The notes under the pieces: model-generated
Told to the model about the DNA's origin: nothing
The model's database searches: none
The model's input: the letters and a program-made list of their open reading frames with translations, nothing else
Part shown: one piece after another, positions 23,458-32,447 of the stretch
How the letters are laid out: each line of letters opens with the position of its first letter
How positions within the stretch are numbered: position 1 is the first letter of the stretch
Position numbers and translations under genes: made by a program
Assembly: GCA_022785125.1 (NCBI GenBank)
Contig: JALFRA010000022.1
Span: 1 to 64,000 of the forward strand
Length of the DNA stretch: 64,000 nt
Source: Clostridiales bacterium
GTDB lineage: Bacteria; Bacillota; Clostridia; Oscillospirales; Oscillospiraceae
Direction of reading: 5' to 3'

Positions 23458-24942
23458 TCAAACACCTTCCAAAATGGTTTCCACCAGTGCGTCCATGGTG
23501 GCCTCACGGGCCACCCGCACCGGGATACCGTACTTCTGTGCTTCGGCGGCGGTCTGGGCCCCGATGCACATACCCACCATACGGGAGAAGTTTGCGTCCT
23601 CCCCCACGGAGGAGACGAAGCCCTTCACGGTGGAAGCGGAGGTGAAGGTCACCAGCAGGCCCTCCGTCCCCTCCACCGCCTCCCGCAGCTCCTGAGAGCG
23701 GGGGTTTTCGTACACCGTGCGGTAGCTGGCTACGTCGTCACAGGCAATGTTACGCCTTGCCAGCCCCTCTGTCAAGGCGGGGGAGCCCTCCTCCGCCCGA
23801 AGCGCCAGCACCTTGCCCATGGCGGGCAGGCCCGCTCCCAGGTGGGCGGCGTCGTATACCTCCGGCACATAGTCGGCTTTCAGGCCGTGGGCCGCCAGGG
23901 CACGGGCGGTACCGGGACCGATGGCGGCCAGTTTCACAGCACCCAGGGCACGGGCGTCCTTGCCGTGGCCCTCCAGCCACCGCCACAGGGCCTCCACCCC
24001 GGCGGGGCTGGTGAGGGCCAGCCACTCATAGTCACAAAGCCGCTCCATAGCCTCATCCACCCCGGGACAGGGGTCCAGGAGGAGAGTGGCGATACAGGGG
24101 TACTCCCACACATCGGCCCCCAGATCCCGCAGCCGTGCGGACAGGGTGCCCGAGCGCTCCCGGGGCCTTGTGACCACCACCCGCTTCCCCTTCAGGGGCA
24201 GCTTGTCAAACCAGTCAAAATCCTCGGCCAGGGCGCACACCTTGCCCACCACGATGACGGCGGGGCTCTCCACCCTGGCCTCCTCTGCCACGGCGGGCAG
24301 GGTGCCCAGGGTGGCGGAAATGCGCCGCTGGGCGGGGGTGGTGCCCCGCTCCACCACGGCGGCGGGCATATCGGGCTCCATGCCCGCGTCCAGCAGACCC
24401 TTGCAGATCTGGGGCAGGGCGGACACGCCCATCAAAAAGACCAGGGTGCCCTTTGTGCGCACCAGGGCCTCAAAGTCGATGTCCAGCTCCTTCCCCGCCC
24501 GCTGATGGCCGGTAACGATGTGGAGGGAGGAGCAGCAGTCCCGGTGGGTTACCGGGATACCCCCGTAGGCGGGGGCGGAAATGGCGGAGGTGATGCCGGG
24601 TACCTCCTCAAAGGATACGCCGTGCTGGGCCAGCAGCTCCAGCTCCTCGCCGCCCCGGCCAAAGAGGAAGGGATCGCCCCCCTTGAGGCGCACCACATTC
24701 TTGCCCTCCAGGGCCTTGTCCAACAAAATCTGGTTGATCTGGTCCTGGGGCACCGGGTGGCGGGAGGCCTGCTTGCCCACGTCGATGTGCTCGGCCTTCT
24801 CGGGCATCATGGCCAGGATGGCGGGGCTGACCAGCCGGTCATACACCACCACCTCCGCCTTCTGGAGGGCCTCCAGCCCCTTCCGGGTCAGCAGGCCGGG
24901 ATCTCCCGGCCCCGCCCCCACCAATGTCACTTTACCAGGCAT
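23458..24942 (-). CDS. cobA-hemD: Fused uroporphyrinogen III methyltransferase and synthase (CobA-HemD)
   Basis: In this 494-residue bifunctional protein, residues 1-245 are a SAM-dependent SUMT making precorrin-2 (motifs VTLVGAGPGDPGLLT, VVRLKGGDPFLFGRGGEE, ITSAISAPAYGGIPVTHR). Residues about 250-494 are uroporphyrinogen III synthase HemD (KRVVVTRPRERSG, LALTSPAGVEALWRWL, TFTSASTVKGF). The fusion is well known in Clostridia and channels the ring straight to corrinoids. The ATG at 24942 overlaps the end of hemC by 16 nt. Confidence 0.93.
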   Translation of the reverse strand: MPGKVTLVGAGPGDPGLLTRKGLEALQKAEVVVYDRLVSPAILAMMPEKAEHIDVGKQASRHPVPQDQINQILLDKALEGKNVVRLKGGDPFLFGRGGEELELLAQHGVSFEEVPGITSAISAPAYGGIPVTHRDCCSSLHIVTGHQRAGKELDIDFEALVRTKGTLVFLMGVSALPQICKGLLDAGMEPDMPAAVVERGTTPAQRRISATLGTLPAVAEEARVESPAVIVVGKVCALAEDFDWFDKLPLKGKRVVVTRPRERSGTLSARLRDLGADVWEYPCIATLLLDPCPGVDEAMERLCDYEWLALTSPAGVEALWRWLEGHGKDARALGAVKLAAIGPGTARALAAHGLKADYVPEVYDAAHLGAGLPAMGKVLALRAEEGSPALTEGLARRNIACDDVASYRTVYENPRSQELREAVEGTEGLLVTFTSASTVKGFVSSVGEDANFSRMVGMCIGAQTAAEAQKYGIPVRVAREATMDALVETILEGV

Positions 24943-25817
24943 GGGTTTCCCTCCTTCATGCGGTCTGCCAGCGCCTCCGCCAGCACGGCCCCCTCTTCCT
25001 TCGGTCCGGAAATTTTCTCCCGGAACACCTGCCCGGCCTCGTCCACATAGAGGCCGGTGAGGGTGATGATTTCTCCCTCCAGCACAGCGTGGGCGGCAAT
25101 GGGAGAGGAGCAGCCCCCGTCCAGCCTGCGGACAAAAGCCCGCTCGGCCCGGGCGCACAGGGTACCCGCTTCATCCACCACACCGCTGAGATAGCTCAGG
25201 TCCTCCCCGGCCCGGGTCTGAAGGGCCATAATACCCTGGCCCGCCGCCGGGATCATCTCCTCCACGGTAAAATACCGGGTAATGCGCCCTTCCAGTCCCA
25301 GCCGTTTCAGGCCGGCGGCGGCCAGCACCAGGGCGGAATACTGGCCCTCGTCCAGCTTGCGCAGCCGGGTGAGCACATTGCCACGCACCGGAGCCACCTC
25401 CATATGGGGGAACAGCTTTTTCAGCTGCACCGTCCGCCGGGCGGAGGCGCAGCCGATGGGCTTGGCGGGGTCCAGCTCGGTGACCCCCTCGGGGAGCACC
25501 AGCACATCCCGGGGGTCCTCCCGCTTGGAGAAGCCCGCCAGGGGAATGGCCGGGTCCTCCTCCATGGGCAGATCCTTGCAGCTGTGTACCGTCAGATCCA
25601 CCCGACCGTCCAGCAGGGCAGCGTCCAGCTCCTTCACAAAGAGGCCCTTGCCGCCAATCTTGTCCAGGGTGCGGTCCAGGATCTTGTCGCCGGTGGTCTT
25701 CATGGTCACCAGCTCCAACGCAATATCCGGGTGATGGGTCTGGATGCCCTCCATCACCAGCTCCGACTGGATGACAGCCAGCTTGCTCTCCCGGCTGCCT
25801 ACCCGTATGGTCTTCAT
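24927..25817 (-). CDS. hemC: Porphobilinogen deaminase
   Basis: The 296-residue enzyme joins four porphobilinogens into hydroxymethylbilane. Hallmarks: IRVGSRESKLAVIQSELV at the N-terminus, VDLTVHSCKDLPM, GCASARRTVQLKK, and the dipyrromethane-binding Cys in LDGGCSSPIAAHAVL (about residue 233). The start overlaps the upstream stop by 4 nt (ATGA). Confidence 0.95.
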   Translation of the reverse strand: MKTIRVGSRESKLAVIQSELVMEGIQTHHPDIALELVTMKTTGDKILDRTLDKIGGKGLFVKELDAALLDGRVDLTVHSCKDLPMEEDPAIPLAGFSKREDPRDVLVLPEGVTELDPAKPIGCASARRTVQLKKLFPHMEVAPVRGNVLTRLRKLDEGQYSALVLAAAGLKRLGLEGRITRYFTVEEMIPAAGQGIMALQTRAGEDLSYLSGVVDEAGTLCARAERAFVRRLDGGCSSPIAAHAVLEGEIITLTGLYVDEAGQVFREKISGPKEEGAVLAEALADRMKEGNPCLVK

Positions 25818-27460
25818 TCCAATCCCTCCAGTACGGCCCGGATGGCCTTGGCGGCCCGGGCGGTGCGGGCGTGGTCGTCTCCCCGCCCGGCCACTCCGGC
25901 CACAATGTTGTCCCCGGTGCAGATGGCGGGGAAAAAGAAGGTACACTCCTCCGGGGCATCGGCCACGCTCACCGGGATACCCAGGGCCCGGGCCTCCTCT
26001 CCCACGGCGCGGTTGACAGCGCGATTGTCAGTGGCGGCCACCGCAATGGCGGCTCCCGCCAGATCGCCGGGGGCATAGGACCGTCCCTCCCACTGTATGC
26101 GCCCGTCCAGGGCTTTACACCTGGGGGCAATGACTCTGACCTCCGCGCCGAAACGGGCCAATACCTCCGCCCGGCGGCAGGCTACCACACCGCCGCCGAT
26201 GACCACCGCAGTTTTCCCCACCAGGTCGATGAACAGTGGAAAACGGAAGTGCTTTTCCGGCGGTAAGGTCCACCGGGGCTTGGCGGCGGTATGTACCTCG
26301 ATCTTGGCGGCGCACCGCTCCAGATCCTCCGGGGTCAGGTTATCCTTCAACCCGCCGGACAGCAGATCCACCGCCCGGCTCACCGCCAGTTCCACCAGTT
26401 CCCGGGCCTCCGGGCCCTCCAGATCGGTGGACAGCACACGGGCGGCCACCGCCTGCTTGACCCGCTCCAGGCCGGGCAGGCAATTCTTGTAGTTCTCCCA
26501 CTGGCTCAGCCGGTCCAGATACTTTTCCACAATGGCCGCCGCCTCCGGTGGAAGTTCCCGGCTGGCATCCACCCCCAGGTCGTCCACATTGTAGAGGGTG
26601 AAGCCGGGCAGGGTGGCCACCTGGGGCTCGATGTCCCGGGGGATGGCCAGGTCGGCCAGCACCCTGGGCGGATTGGACAGCTCCGCCAGCTCCCAGGCCG
26701 TCACGGTATAGTGGGGGCTGGTGGTGGCGGAGAGTACCAGATCCATGCCCTCCATGGCCTGATATCGCTCCTCATAGGGAGTAACGGCGCACCCGGCGGG
26801 CACCACGGTCTCCCCGTGGTGATAGCTGCGCAGGGTCACGGTGACGGCACACCCCGCCTCGTAGAGGAGGGAGGCAGACAGCCGCCCCATCTCCCCGTTG
26901 CCGATGACCAGGGCCTTCCGGCCCTTCAGGCTCCCCAGATGGGCTTCCAGCCGGTCCACGGCCGACCGGGCCGCCGAACGGGGCACCCCAATGAAACGGA
27001 CTTTGGTCTTGATCTCTTTACCGGCGGCAGCGGCGTTGCGGAACAGCGTCTCCAGCACCCCGTCCGCCGTGCCTGCCTCCCGGGCAGCCTGAACGGCGCC
27101 CTTCACCTGGGTGACGATCTGATCTTCCCCCCAGATCTGGGAGCGCAGGCCGCCGGCCACCTCCATCAGGTGGCGGGCCGCCTCCTCCCCCGTCCGGGTC
27201 ACAAAGGCGGCCGCAAAGGGGGCATATTCCACCCCCGCCTCATCGCACAGCAGCCGTCCCGGGTCAGGCATGGGGCCCTCCCCGCAGGACAGGTAGAGCT
27301 CAGTTCGGTTGCAGGTGGACAGCAGCACGCAGCCCTCCACCCCTGCCCGGCGGGACAGGCGGCGATCCAGCTCCAGCACCTGATTGCGGGTAAAGGACAG
27401 CTGTTCCCGCAGGTCGATGGGGGCTTTATGCCAGTCCAGGCCGGTCATGATGAGCTTCAC
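25814..27460 (-). CDS. hemA: Fused glutamyl-tRNA reductase and precorrin-2 dehydrogenase (HemA-SirC)
   Basis: The protein is 548 residues. About 1-400 is glutamyl-tRNA reductase: catalytic Cys in LLSTCNRTELYLS (about residue 49), QIWGEDQI, NADPH fold KALVIGNGEMG, DLAIPRDIEP. About 405-548 is a SirC/CysG-N-type NAD-dependent precorrin-2 dehydrogenase (GKTAVVIGGGVVACRRAEVLARFGA, AATDNRAVNRAVGEEA, TFFFPAICTGDNIVAGV). One chain thus carries the first committed step and the sirohydrochlorin-forming step. The GTG at 27460 lies inside the cbiL stop (GTGA), so the start is GTG. An in-frame ATG four codons later is the alternative. Confidence 0.9.
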   Translation of the reverse strand: MKLIMTGLDWHKAPIDLREQLSFTRNQVLELDRRLSRRAGVEGCVLLSTCNRTELYLSCGEGPMPDPGRLLCDEAGVEYAPFAAAFVTRTGEEAARHLMEVAGGLRSQIWGEDQIVTQVKGAVQAAREAGTADGVLETLFRNAAAAGKEIKTKVRFIGVPRSAARSAVDRLEAHLGSLKGRKALVIGNGEMGRLSASLLYEAGCAVTVTLRSYHHGETVVPAGCAVTPYEERYQAMEGMDLVLSATTSPHYTVTAWELAELSNPPRVLADLAIPRDIEPQVATLPGFTLYNVDDLGVDASRELPPEAAAIVEKYLDRLSQWENYKNCLPGLERVKQAVAARVLSTDLEGPEARELVELAVSRAVDLLSGGLKDNLTPEDLERCAAKIEVHTAAKPRWTLPPEKHFRFPLFIDLVGKTAVVIGGGVVACRRAEVLARFGAEVRVIAPRCKALDGRIQWEGRSYAPGDLAGAAIAVAATDNRAVNRAVGEEARALGIPVSVADAPEECTFFFPAICTGDNIVAGVAGRGDDHARTARAAKAIRAVLEGLE

Positions 27461-28149
27461 GCCTCTTCCCCCTTTTTCACCAGCACCACCGAGAAGTAGC
27501 CGCTGCCCTCCTCCAGGTCGGCAAAGCGGGGACACACCAGTTCCCCTTCCATGCCGCAGTTGGCCACCAGGGAGGCACGTCCCAGCAAGCCGTGCTCCTC
27601 CAGCGTGTTTTTCAGGGCGCCGATCTCCTTGCCCGCCTTCATGAACACCAGGTTGGCATCCAGGTCCAGGCAGTCGGACACATCCTTGTGGGAGGCGGGG
27701 ACGATGAGCAGCCGCTCGCTCTTCTCGCACAGGGCCATGTTCAGCTTGGCGGCCACGGCGCAGAAGGAGGGCACGCCGGGGATGATCTGGGCGTCGTACC
27801 CCCGGGCCACCACTTTTTTGTGGAGGTAGAGGTAAGTAGAGTACACCGTGGGGTCCCCCAGGGTGATGAAGGCCACGTCCTTGCCCCCGTCCAGGGCGGC
27901 GCACACCAGGTCGGCGTTGCGCTCATAGGCCGCGTCCAGAGCGGCGTGATCCCGCACCATAGGGGCAGCGCAGTTGAGCAACTCCTTGCCGTCAGCCAGC
28001 TCCCCCACGATATTGAGGGCGGTCTTCTCCCCCCGGCCCGCGTCGGGCACGGCCAGCACCGCCGCCTGGCGGATGATGCGCTCCGCCTTCTTGGTGATCA
28101 GTTCGGGATCGCCGGGGCCAACCCCCACACCGTACAACATTCCTCTCAT
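27457..28149 (-). CDS. cbiL: Precorrin-2 / cobalt-factor II C20-methyltransferase
   Basis: This 230-residue SAM-dependent methyltransferase of the tetrapyrrole methylase fold methylates C20 of cobalt-sirohydrochlorin. Motifs: LYGVGVGPGDPELITKKAERII (residues 5-26), VAFITLGDPTVYSTY and IIPGVPSFCAVAAKL. It overlaps cbiO by 4 nt upstream and hemA-sirC by 4 nt downstream, inside the cobalt uptake and haem precursor block. Confidence 0.93.
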   Translation of the reverse strand: MRGMLYGVGVGPGDPELITKKAERIIRQAAVLAVPDAGRGEKTALNIVGELADGKELLNCAAPMVRDHAALDAAYERNADLVCAALDGGKDVAFITLGDPTVYSTYLYLHKKVVARGYDAQIIPGVPSFCAVAAKLNMALCEKSERLLIVPASHKDVSDCLDLDANLVFMKAGKEIGALKNTLEEHGLLGRASLVANCGMEGELVCPRFADLEEGSGYFSVVLVKKGEEA

Positions 28150-28994
28150 TGGTTTTCCTCCTTGAGCATTCGCAGGATCTCCCGCCGGGCCGCCCCAATG
28201 GTGGCGGCGGACCGGTCGGCATCCAGACCGTCCACCTCCCGCAGCACCTCCATCAGATGGGCGATGCGGGGCAGACGCAGATGATTGGCACGCAGGGCCG
28301 CCGGATCGGCAAAGAGCTGCTCCGGCGTGCCCTCCAGCAGAACCTTGCCCCCTCCCAGCAGGTAGGCATAGTCGCAGTACAGGGGCACGATGTCCATGTC
28401 ATGGGTGGCGATGAGCACCGTCATACCCAGCTCGTCCCGCAGGCGGGTGAGCAGCTTCATGATGTCGCTCACCCCCTGGGGGTCCAGGCCGGCGGTGGGC
28501 TCGTCCAGGATGAGCACCTCCGGCTCCATCACCAGCACCCCGGCGATAGCCACCCGCTTCTTCTGTCCGTAGGACAGGGCATGGGTGGGTTTGTCCCGCA
28601 GGTGGGACACGCCGGTACGTTCCAGGGCGGCTTCCACCCGGCGGCGGACCTCCTCCGCCGGCAGGCCCAGATTTACCCCGCCGAAGGACACGTCCCGGTA
28701 CACGTCGGCGGAGAACAGCTGGTCGTCCGGGTCCTGAAACACAATGCCCACCCGGCGGCGCAGCTCCAGCAGGCCCTTTTTATCGTAGCGCACCGGCTGG
28801 CCCCCAAGCACCACCTTGCCGCTCTTGGGGGTGAGCACCCCGTTGAGGCTGAGAAACAGGGTGGATTTGCCCGCCCCGTTGGCCCCCAGAATACCGGTGA
28901 CCTTGCCCTTTTCCGCGGCAAAGGTAATATGGTCCAGGGCTATGGTGCCGTCCTCATAGGTATAACACAGATCTTCTGCCTGGATGGCCTTCAT
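28146..28994 (-). CDS. cbiO: Cobalt ECF transporter ATPase
   Basis: This 282-residue ABC ATPase powers CbiMNQ cobalt uptake. Walker A GANGAGKST (about residue 36), Q-loop FQDPDDQLF, signature LSYGQKKRV, Walker B VLILDEPTAGLDP and switch His in ATHDMD are all present. The ATG at 28994 overlaps the cbiQ stop by 4 nt. The C-terminal extension after about residue 225 is typical of CbiO. Confidence 0.93.
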   Translation of the reverse strand: MKAIQAEDLCYTYEDGTIALDHITFAAEKGKVTGILGANGAGKSTLFLSLNGVLTPKSGKVVLGGQPVRYDKKGLLELRRRVGIVFQDPDDQLFSADVYRDVSFGGVNLGLPAEEVRRRVEAALERTGVSHLRDKPTHALSYGQKKRVAIAGVLVMEPEVLILDEPTAGLDPQGVSDIMKLLTRLRDELGMTVLIATHDMDIVPLYCDYAYLLGGGKVLLEGTPEQLFADPAALRANHLRLPRIAHLMEVLREVDGLDADRSAATIGAARREILRMLKEENQ

Positions 28995-29770
28995 CCCAGC
29001 AGCCTCCCTTCCACAAGCCAAATGGCGATCTGCCCCGCCGCCGCCAGGGCGGTGAGGGGGAGCAGCCCCCACCCCGGACGGTAGGCGTCGTTCAGGGTGG
29101 TGAGGCTGCCGGTATAGCCCCGGGACTCCAGGGCGGTATAGATACGGTCGGCCTTCCGCCATGCCCGCAGAAACACCATGGAGGAGAGCATCCCCAAGGA
29201 GGACACCGACCGGCGAAATCCCCGGTAGCCCAGCCGGGAATCCTGGGCGGTGCGGATGTTGGAAGCCGTCTCAGCCAGCACGAAGATGAAGCGGTAGATG
29301 AGCTCCATCAGCTCCACCAGCAGCTTTGGCACATGGAGCTTCTCCAGGGCCATGGTCAGGTCGGTAACGGGGGTATTGAGAGAGAGAAAGTACATACATC
29401 CCACCGCCCCCAGGGCCTTGCAGAAAATGCGCCCGCCCAGCCAAAGGCCATCCATGGTAAAGCCCCACAAGCTGTCGCCCACCGGAATGGCGGCCACCAT
29501 CTCTGTCCCGGCAGGATAGGCCCCCGCCACGATGGTAAGGCAGCCGATGACCAGGAAGATCAGCGGCACCTTGAGAAAATGGAGGTACACCCTGGGGGGC
29601 AGTCCCCCCAGGGCGGTAATAAGCACCCCCATCAGAACCAGGGTAAACAGGCCCACCGCCACGCTGTCGCAGCACAGGCAAATCACCAGGGCGACCACCG
29701 TCAGCAGCAGCTTGGGCATGGGGGACACCCGCCGCAGGCGGGACTGATAGGCGTAGCGGTCGGTGCCCAT
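28991..29770 (-). CDS. cbiQ: Cobalt ECF transporter transmembrane protein
   Basis: This 259-residue protein has about five to six membrane helices (from about residue 20) and the ECF-T coupling region with SRGYTG-type motif ALESRGYTGS near residue 210. It couples the ATPase CbiO to CbiM. It begins 2 bp after the cbiN stop. Confidence 0.92.
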   Translation of the reverse strand: MGTDRYAYQSRLRRVSPMPKLLLTVVALVICLCCDSVAVGLFTLVLMGVLITALGGLPPRVYLHFLKVPLIFLVIGCLTIVAGAYPAGTEMVAAIPVGDSLWGFTMDGLWLGGRIFCKALGAVGCMYFLSLNTPVTDLTMALEKLHVPKLLVELMELIYRFIFVLAETASNIRTAQDSRLGYRGFRRSVSSLGMLSSMVFLRAWRKADRIYTALESRGYTGSLTTLNDAYRPGWGLLPLTALAAAGQIAIWLVEGRLLG

Positions 29771-29772
29771 GG

Positions 29773-30069
29773 TCAGTTCGTTCCTTTCTCTTTCCCGTCC
29801 GGCTTCTTGGTGATGCGGCCCAGAATAAAGCCCACCACACCGGCGCCGATGGCGGCCTGGAGAGCGAAGAGCATGGACTCCACCTCGCCGCTGGCGGGCT
29901 CCAGAATGGGCTCAAACCAGGGCTCATAGTCGGGGTTGAGCTCCATAATGGCCTCCTCAGCCTGGCCGTCGGCTCCGCCGAACTCGGCGTTGGGCAGCAG
30001 CCACAGGGGCACGGCGGCGATGACCACCACCAACAGGATCAAAATCAAATTTTTCTGCCAAACTTTCAT
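29773..30069 (-). CDS. cbiN: Cobalt transport protein CbiN
   Basis: This 98-residue protein has two helices (about 5-23 and 65-85) around a short acidic external loop, the CbiN architecture that activates CbiM. Two ATGs lie 6 bp apart; the downstream one (30069) is better spaced from AGGAGGGG. It follows cbiM by 13 bp. Confidence 0.88.
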   Translation of the reverse strand: MKVWQKNLILILLVVVIAAVPLWLLPNAEFGGADGQAEEAIMELNPDYEPWFEPILEPASGEVESMLFALQAAIGAGVVGFILGRITKKPDGKEKGTN

Positions 30070-30082
30070 ATCCATCCCCTCC

Positions 30083-30802
30083 TTACAGCACCTGCAGCTC
30101 ATGGAGCTCGGTCTTGCTGTACTTCTCCAGCACGTTGAAGATCACCACGGTGAGCAGGCCCTCGGCAATGGCCAGCGGTACCTGGGTGACGGCGAAGATG
30201 GTAAGGAACTTCACCATGCCGCCGTTGATGACCCCCAGCTGTACCGAGGTGACCACATAGGTGAAGAGGTCGCCCAGGGCGGCGGCGGCAAACACCGCCA
30301 CAGCGGCGGGAGCCTTGACCTTCCGCAGCAGCTTATAGACCAGCCAGGACACGATGGGCCCGGCAATGGCCATGGAGAATACGTTGGCGCCCAGGGTGGT
30401 GAGGCCGCCGTGGGCCAGCAGCAGGGCCTGGAAGAGAAGCACGATCAGTCCCAGCACCGTCATGACCAGGGGCCCGAACAGGATGGCGCCCAGGCCCACA
30501 CCGGTGGGGTGGGAGCAGGAGCCGGACACCGAGGGGATCTTCAGGGCGGACAGCACGAAGGCGAAGGCGCCGCACATGGCCAGCAGGATCTTGGCCCGGG
30601 GGGCCTGGTCGATCTTCTTCTTGATGGAGAAGAAGCCGGCCACCAGGAAGGGCACACACACCGCGCCCCAGCCGATGGCCCAGGGCACGGGCAGCATACC
30701 TTCGGCAATGTGCATGGCGGAGGCGCTCATGGTCATCAGACCCAGCAGCCCCACCAGCACCGCCGCGGCGCGGACGGTTTTGTTGGCAGTCAGAGTTCTC
30801 AT
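30083..30802 (-). CDS. cbiM: Cobalt ECF transporter substrate-specificity protein CbiM
   Basis: The 239-residue membrane protein binds Co2+. The N-terminus is a signal-like helix ending LMTMSASA. Cleavage there would expose MHIAEGMLP, the Met-His start that chelates the metal in CbiM/NikM. About six further helices follow, with the [17 protein letters not shown] block. The ATG at 30802 follows GGAAAGGA. A cobalamin riboswitch lies immediately upstream, so cobalt uptake is shut down when the vitamin is plentiful. Confidence 0.93.
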   Translation of the reverse strand: MRTLTANKTVRAAAVLVGLLGLMTMSASAMHIAEGMLPVPWAIGWGAVCVPFLVAGFFSIKKKIDQAPRAKILLAMCGAFAFVLSALKIPSVSGSCSHPTGVGLGAILFGPLVMTVLGLIVLLFQALLLAHGGLTTLGANVFSMAIAGPIVSWLVYKLLRKVKAPAAVAVFAAAALGDLFTYVVTSVQLGVINGGMVKFLTIFAVTQVPLAIAEGLLTVVIFNVLEKYSKTELHELQVL

Positions 30803-30834
30803 AGTCGTTTCATCCTTTCCTATCACTCGTAGGC

Positions 30835-31000
30835 GTTTGGATTGCCGGGCCGGGCAAGGTTTTCCGGCTTGAGCCTCTCTGCCGCCGTGCGTCTTCCCAG
30901 GTTTCCCCAGTGACATGGTGCCCGGCGGCTCTTCTCTTACGGCAGCGGGACTGCGCGGGATTTCCACCCGGCTTCCCTTTTCCCGGCCCTCTATGCAAAA
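30835..31000 (-). promoter_or_regulatory. Cobalamin riboswitch upstream of cbiM
   Basis: Read on the minus strand, the region contains GGGAAGCCGGGTGGAAATCC, then GCGCAGTCCCGC, a CACCATGTCACTGG box, GGGAAGACGC, and a closing GCAAGCCGG-like element, the conserved core of adenosylcobalamin riboswitches. It lies between the cbiK stop and the cbiM start, and its 5' part touches the end of cbiK. No terminator with a T-run follows before the cbiM ribosome site, so translational control is the likelier mode. Ends are approximate. Confidence 0.9.
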
Positions 31001-31005
31001 CAGGC

Positions 31006-31791
31006 TTACGCCTGGAGTTGTTTGGCCTCTCCGGCGTGCTTGACAAAGAGGGCCTGGATGCTGGGAAACTCCCCCAGGCCCTGGAGCACACAGTTGACGG
31101 CGTAGCCCTTCTGCTCCAGCAGGGACTTCCAGGAATCCTCCTCCTCCCCCGCCAGATCGTTTTTGGCGTGGTCGCCCGCCACGATCATCAGGGGGCGCAG
31201 CTCCACCTTTGTGGCGCCCAGTTCTTGGATACGGCGCGCCGCCTCCCCGAACCCGGGGTAGCCTTCCACCGTGCCGATGACCACATCCTTCCGGCCCATA
31301 TCCCGGAACACATACTCCAGCAGGGCGTAACAGGAGTTGGCAAAGTGCTCGGTGCCGTGGCCCATGTAGAGGATGGCCTTGCCCTCCTCCGCCTCCGGCA
31401 GATTATGGAGCAGAGCCTGCACCGCGTCCAGGTAGTCCCCGGTCTCGGTGAGCAAGGGGCGGCCAAAGGTCAGCTTCTCAAACCGGTCTTCAAAAGGGGT
31501 GGCCAGGTCCATCATCTTGTCGTACTCATCGCCGTTCATGATGTGGGTGGGCTGGACCAGCACGTCGGTGTATCCCTCCGCCGCCAGCTTCTCCAGGGCG
31601 GCGGGCACGTCGTCGATGTGGGTACCCTCCCGCTCCAGCTTTCTTAAAATCATACCGCTGGTGAAGGCCCGGCGCAGGGTGCGCTCCGGAAAGGCGGCGG
31701 CCAGGGCCTTCTCAATGGCGGCGATGGTCTTTTCCAGGGTGTCCCGGTGGCTGGTGCCGAAGGACACCGCCAGAAGGGCTTGTCTATTCAT
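31006..31791 (-). CDS. cbiK: Sirohydrochlorin cobaltochelatase CbiK
   Basis: The 261-residue anaerobic chelatase inserts Co2+ into sirohydrochlorin, the step that commits the cluster to the cobalt-early route. Motifs: [14 protein letters not shown] (residues 4-17), [13 protein letters not shown], and the catalytic His in [12 protein letters not shown] (about residue 146), then [10 protein letters not shown] and [13 protein letters not shown] with the second metal-binding His. The ATG at 31791 has GGGAG eight bases upstream. It is the last gene of the cbiD-to-cbiK block. Confidence 0.93.
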   Translation of the reverse strand: MNRQALLAVSFGTSHRDTLEKTIAAIEKALAAAFPERTLRRAFTSGMILRKLEREGTHIDDVPAALEKLAAEGYTDVLVQPTHIMNGDEYDKMMDLATPFEDRFEKLTFGRPLLTETGDYLDAVQALLHNLPEAEEGKAILYMGHGTEHFANSCYALLEYVFRDMGRKDVVIGTVEGYPGFGEAARRIQELGATKVELRPLMIVAGDHAKNDLAGEEEDSWKSLLEQKGYAVNCVLQGLGEFPSIQALFVKHAGEAKQLQA

Positions 31792-31796
31792 ATCCT

Positions 31797-32444
31797 TCAC
31801 TCCCGTACGTTGTTGCTGGCCTGGTAGAGCAGGGCGTTGCAGATGGCGGCGGCCACATTGCTGCCTCCCTTGCGGCCCCGGGCCACGATGTGGGGGATAT
31901 CCATGGTGAGGAGCAGCTCCTTGCTCTCCACCACGTTGACAAAGCCCACCGGCACGCCGATCACCAGGGCGGGGGCCATCTTCCCCTCTTCGATCAATTC
32001 GCAAATCCGCACCAGAGCAGTGGGGGCGTTGCCGATGGCCAGCACCAGAGGGCCCTCCAGCTGAGCGGCCCGCTCCATGGACACAGTGGCCCGGGTCTCC
32101 CCACGAGCCTTGGCCTCGGCAGCCACATCCGGGTCGGACATGAAGCATACGGCCTTGCCGCCGAACTTCTCCAGCACCTTCTTGTTGACCCCGGAGAAGG
32201 CCATCTGGGTATCGGTGACGATGGTGCAGCCCCCCTTGATGGCGGCAATACCCGCCGCCACCGCGTCAGGAGAGAACACCAGATTGTCGGCATAGTCGAA
32301 GTCGGCGCTGGTGTGGATGGCCCGCTTGATCACCGGCAGCTGGTCGGCGGGAAATACCCGCTCACCCAGCTCCTGGCCAATGATCTCCATACTTCTGGCC
32401 TCGATCTCAGCGGGGGCCACCCGCTGCAACTCTATCTTTTTCAT
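31797..32444 (-). CDS. cbiC: Cobalt-precorrin-8 methylmutase
   Basis: The 215-residue enzyme moves the C11 methyl to C12, giving cobyrinate. The catalytic His is in VIKRAIHTSADFDYADNL (about residue 43). IVTDTQMAFSGVNK, ALVIGVPVGFVNVVESKE and GRKGGSNVAAAICNALL are family blocks. It lies 3 bp downstream of cbiP. Confidence 0.94.
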   Translation of the reverse strand: MKKIELQRVAPAEIEARSMEIIGQELGERVFPADQLPVIKRAIHTSADFDYADNLVFSPDAVAAGIAAIKGGCTIVTDTQMAFSGVNKKVLEKFGGKAVCFMSDPDVAAEAKARGETRATVSMERAAQLEGPLVLAIGNAPTALVRICELIEEGKMAPALVIGVPVGFVNVVESKELLLTMDIPHIVARGRKGGSNVAAAICNALLYQASNNVRE

Positions 32445-32447
32445 GGA

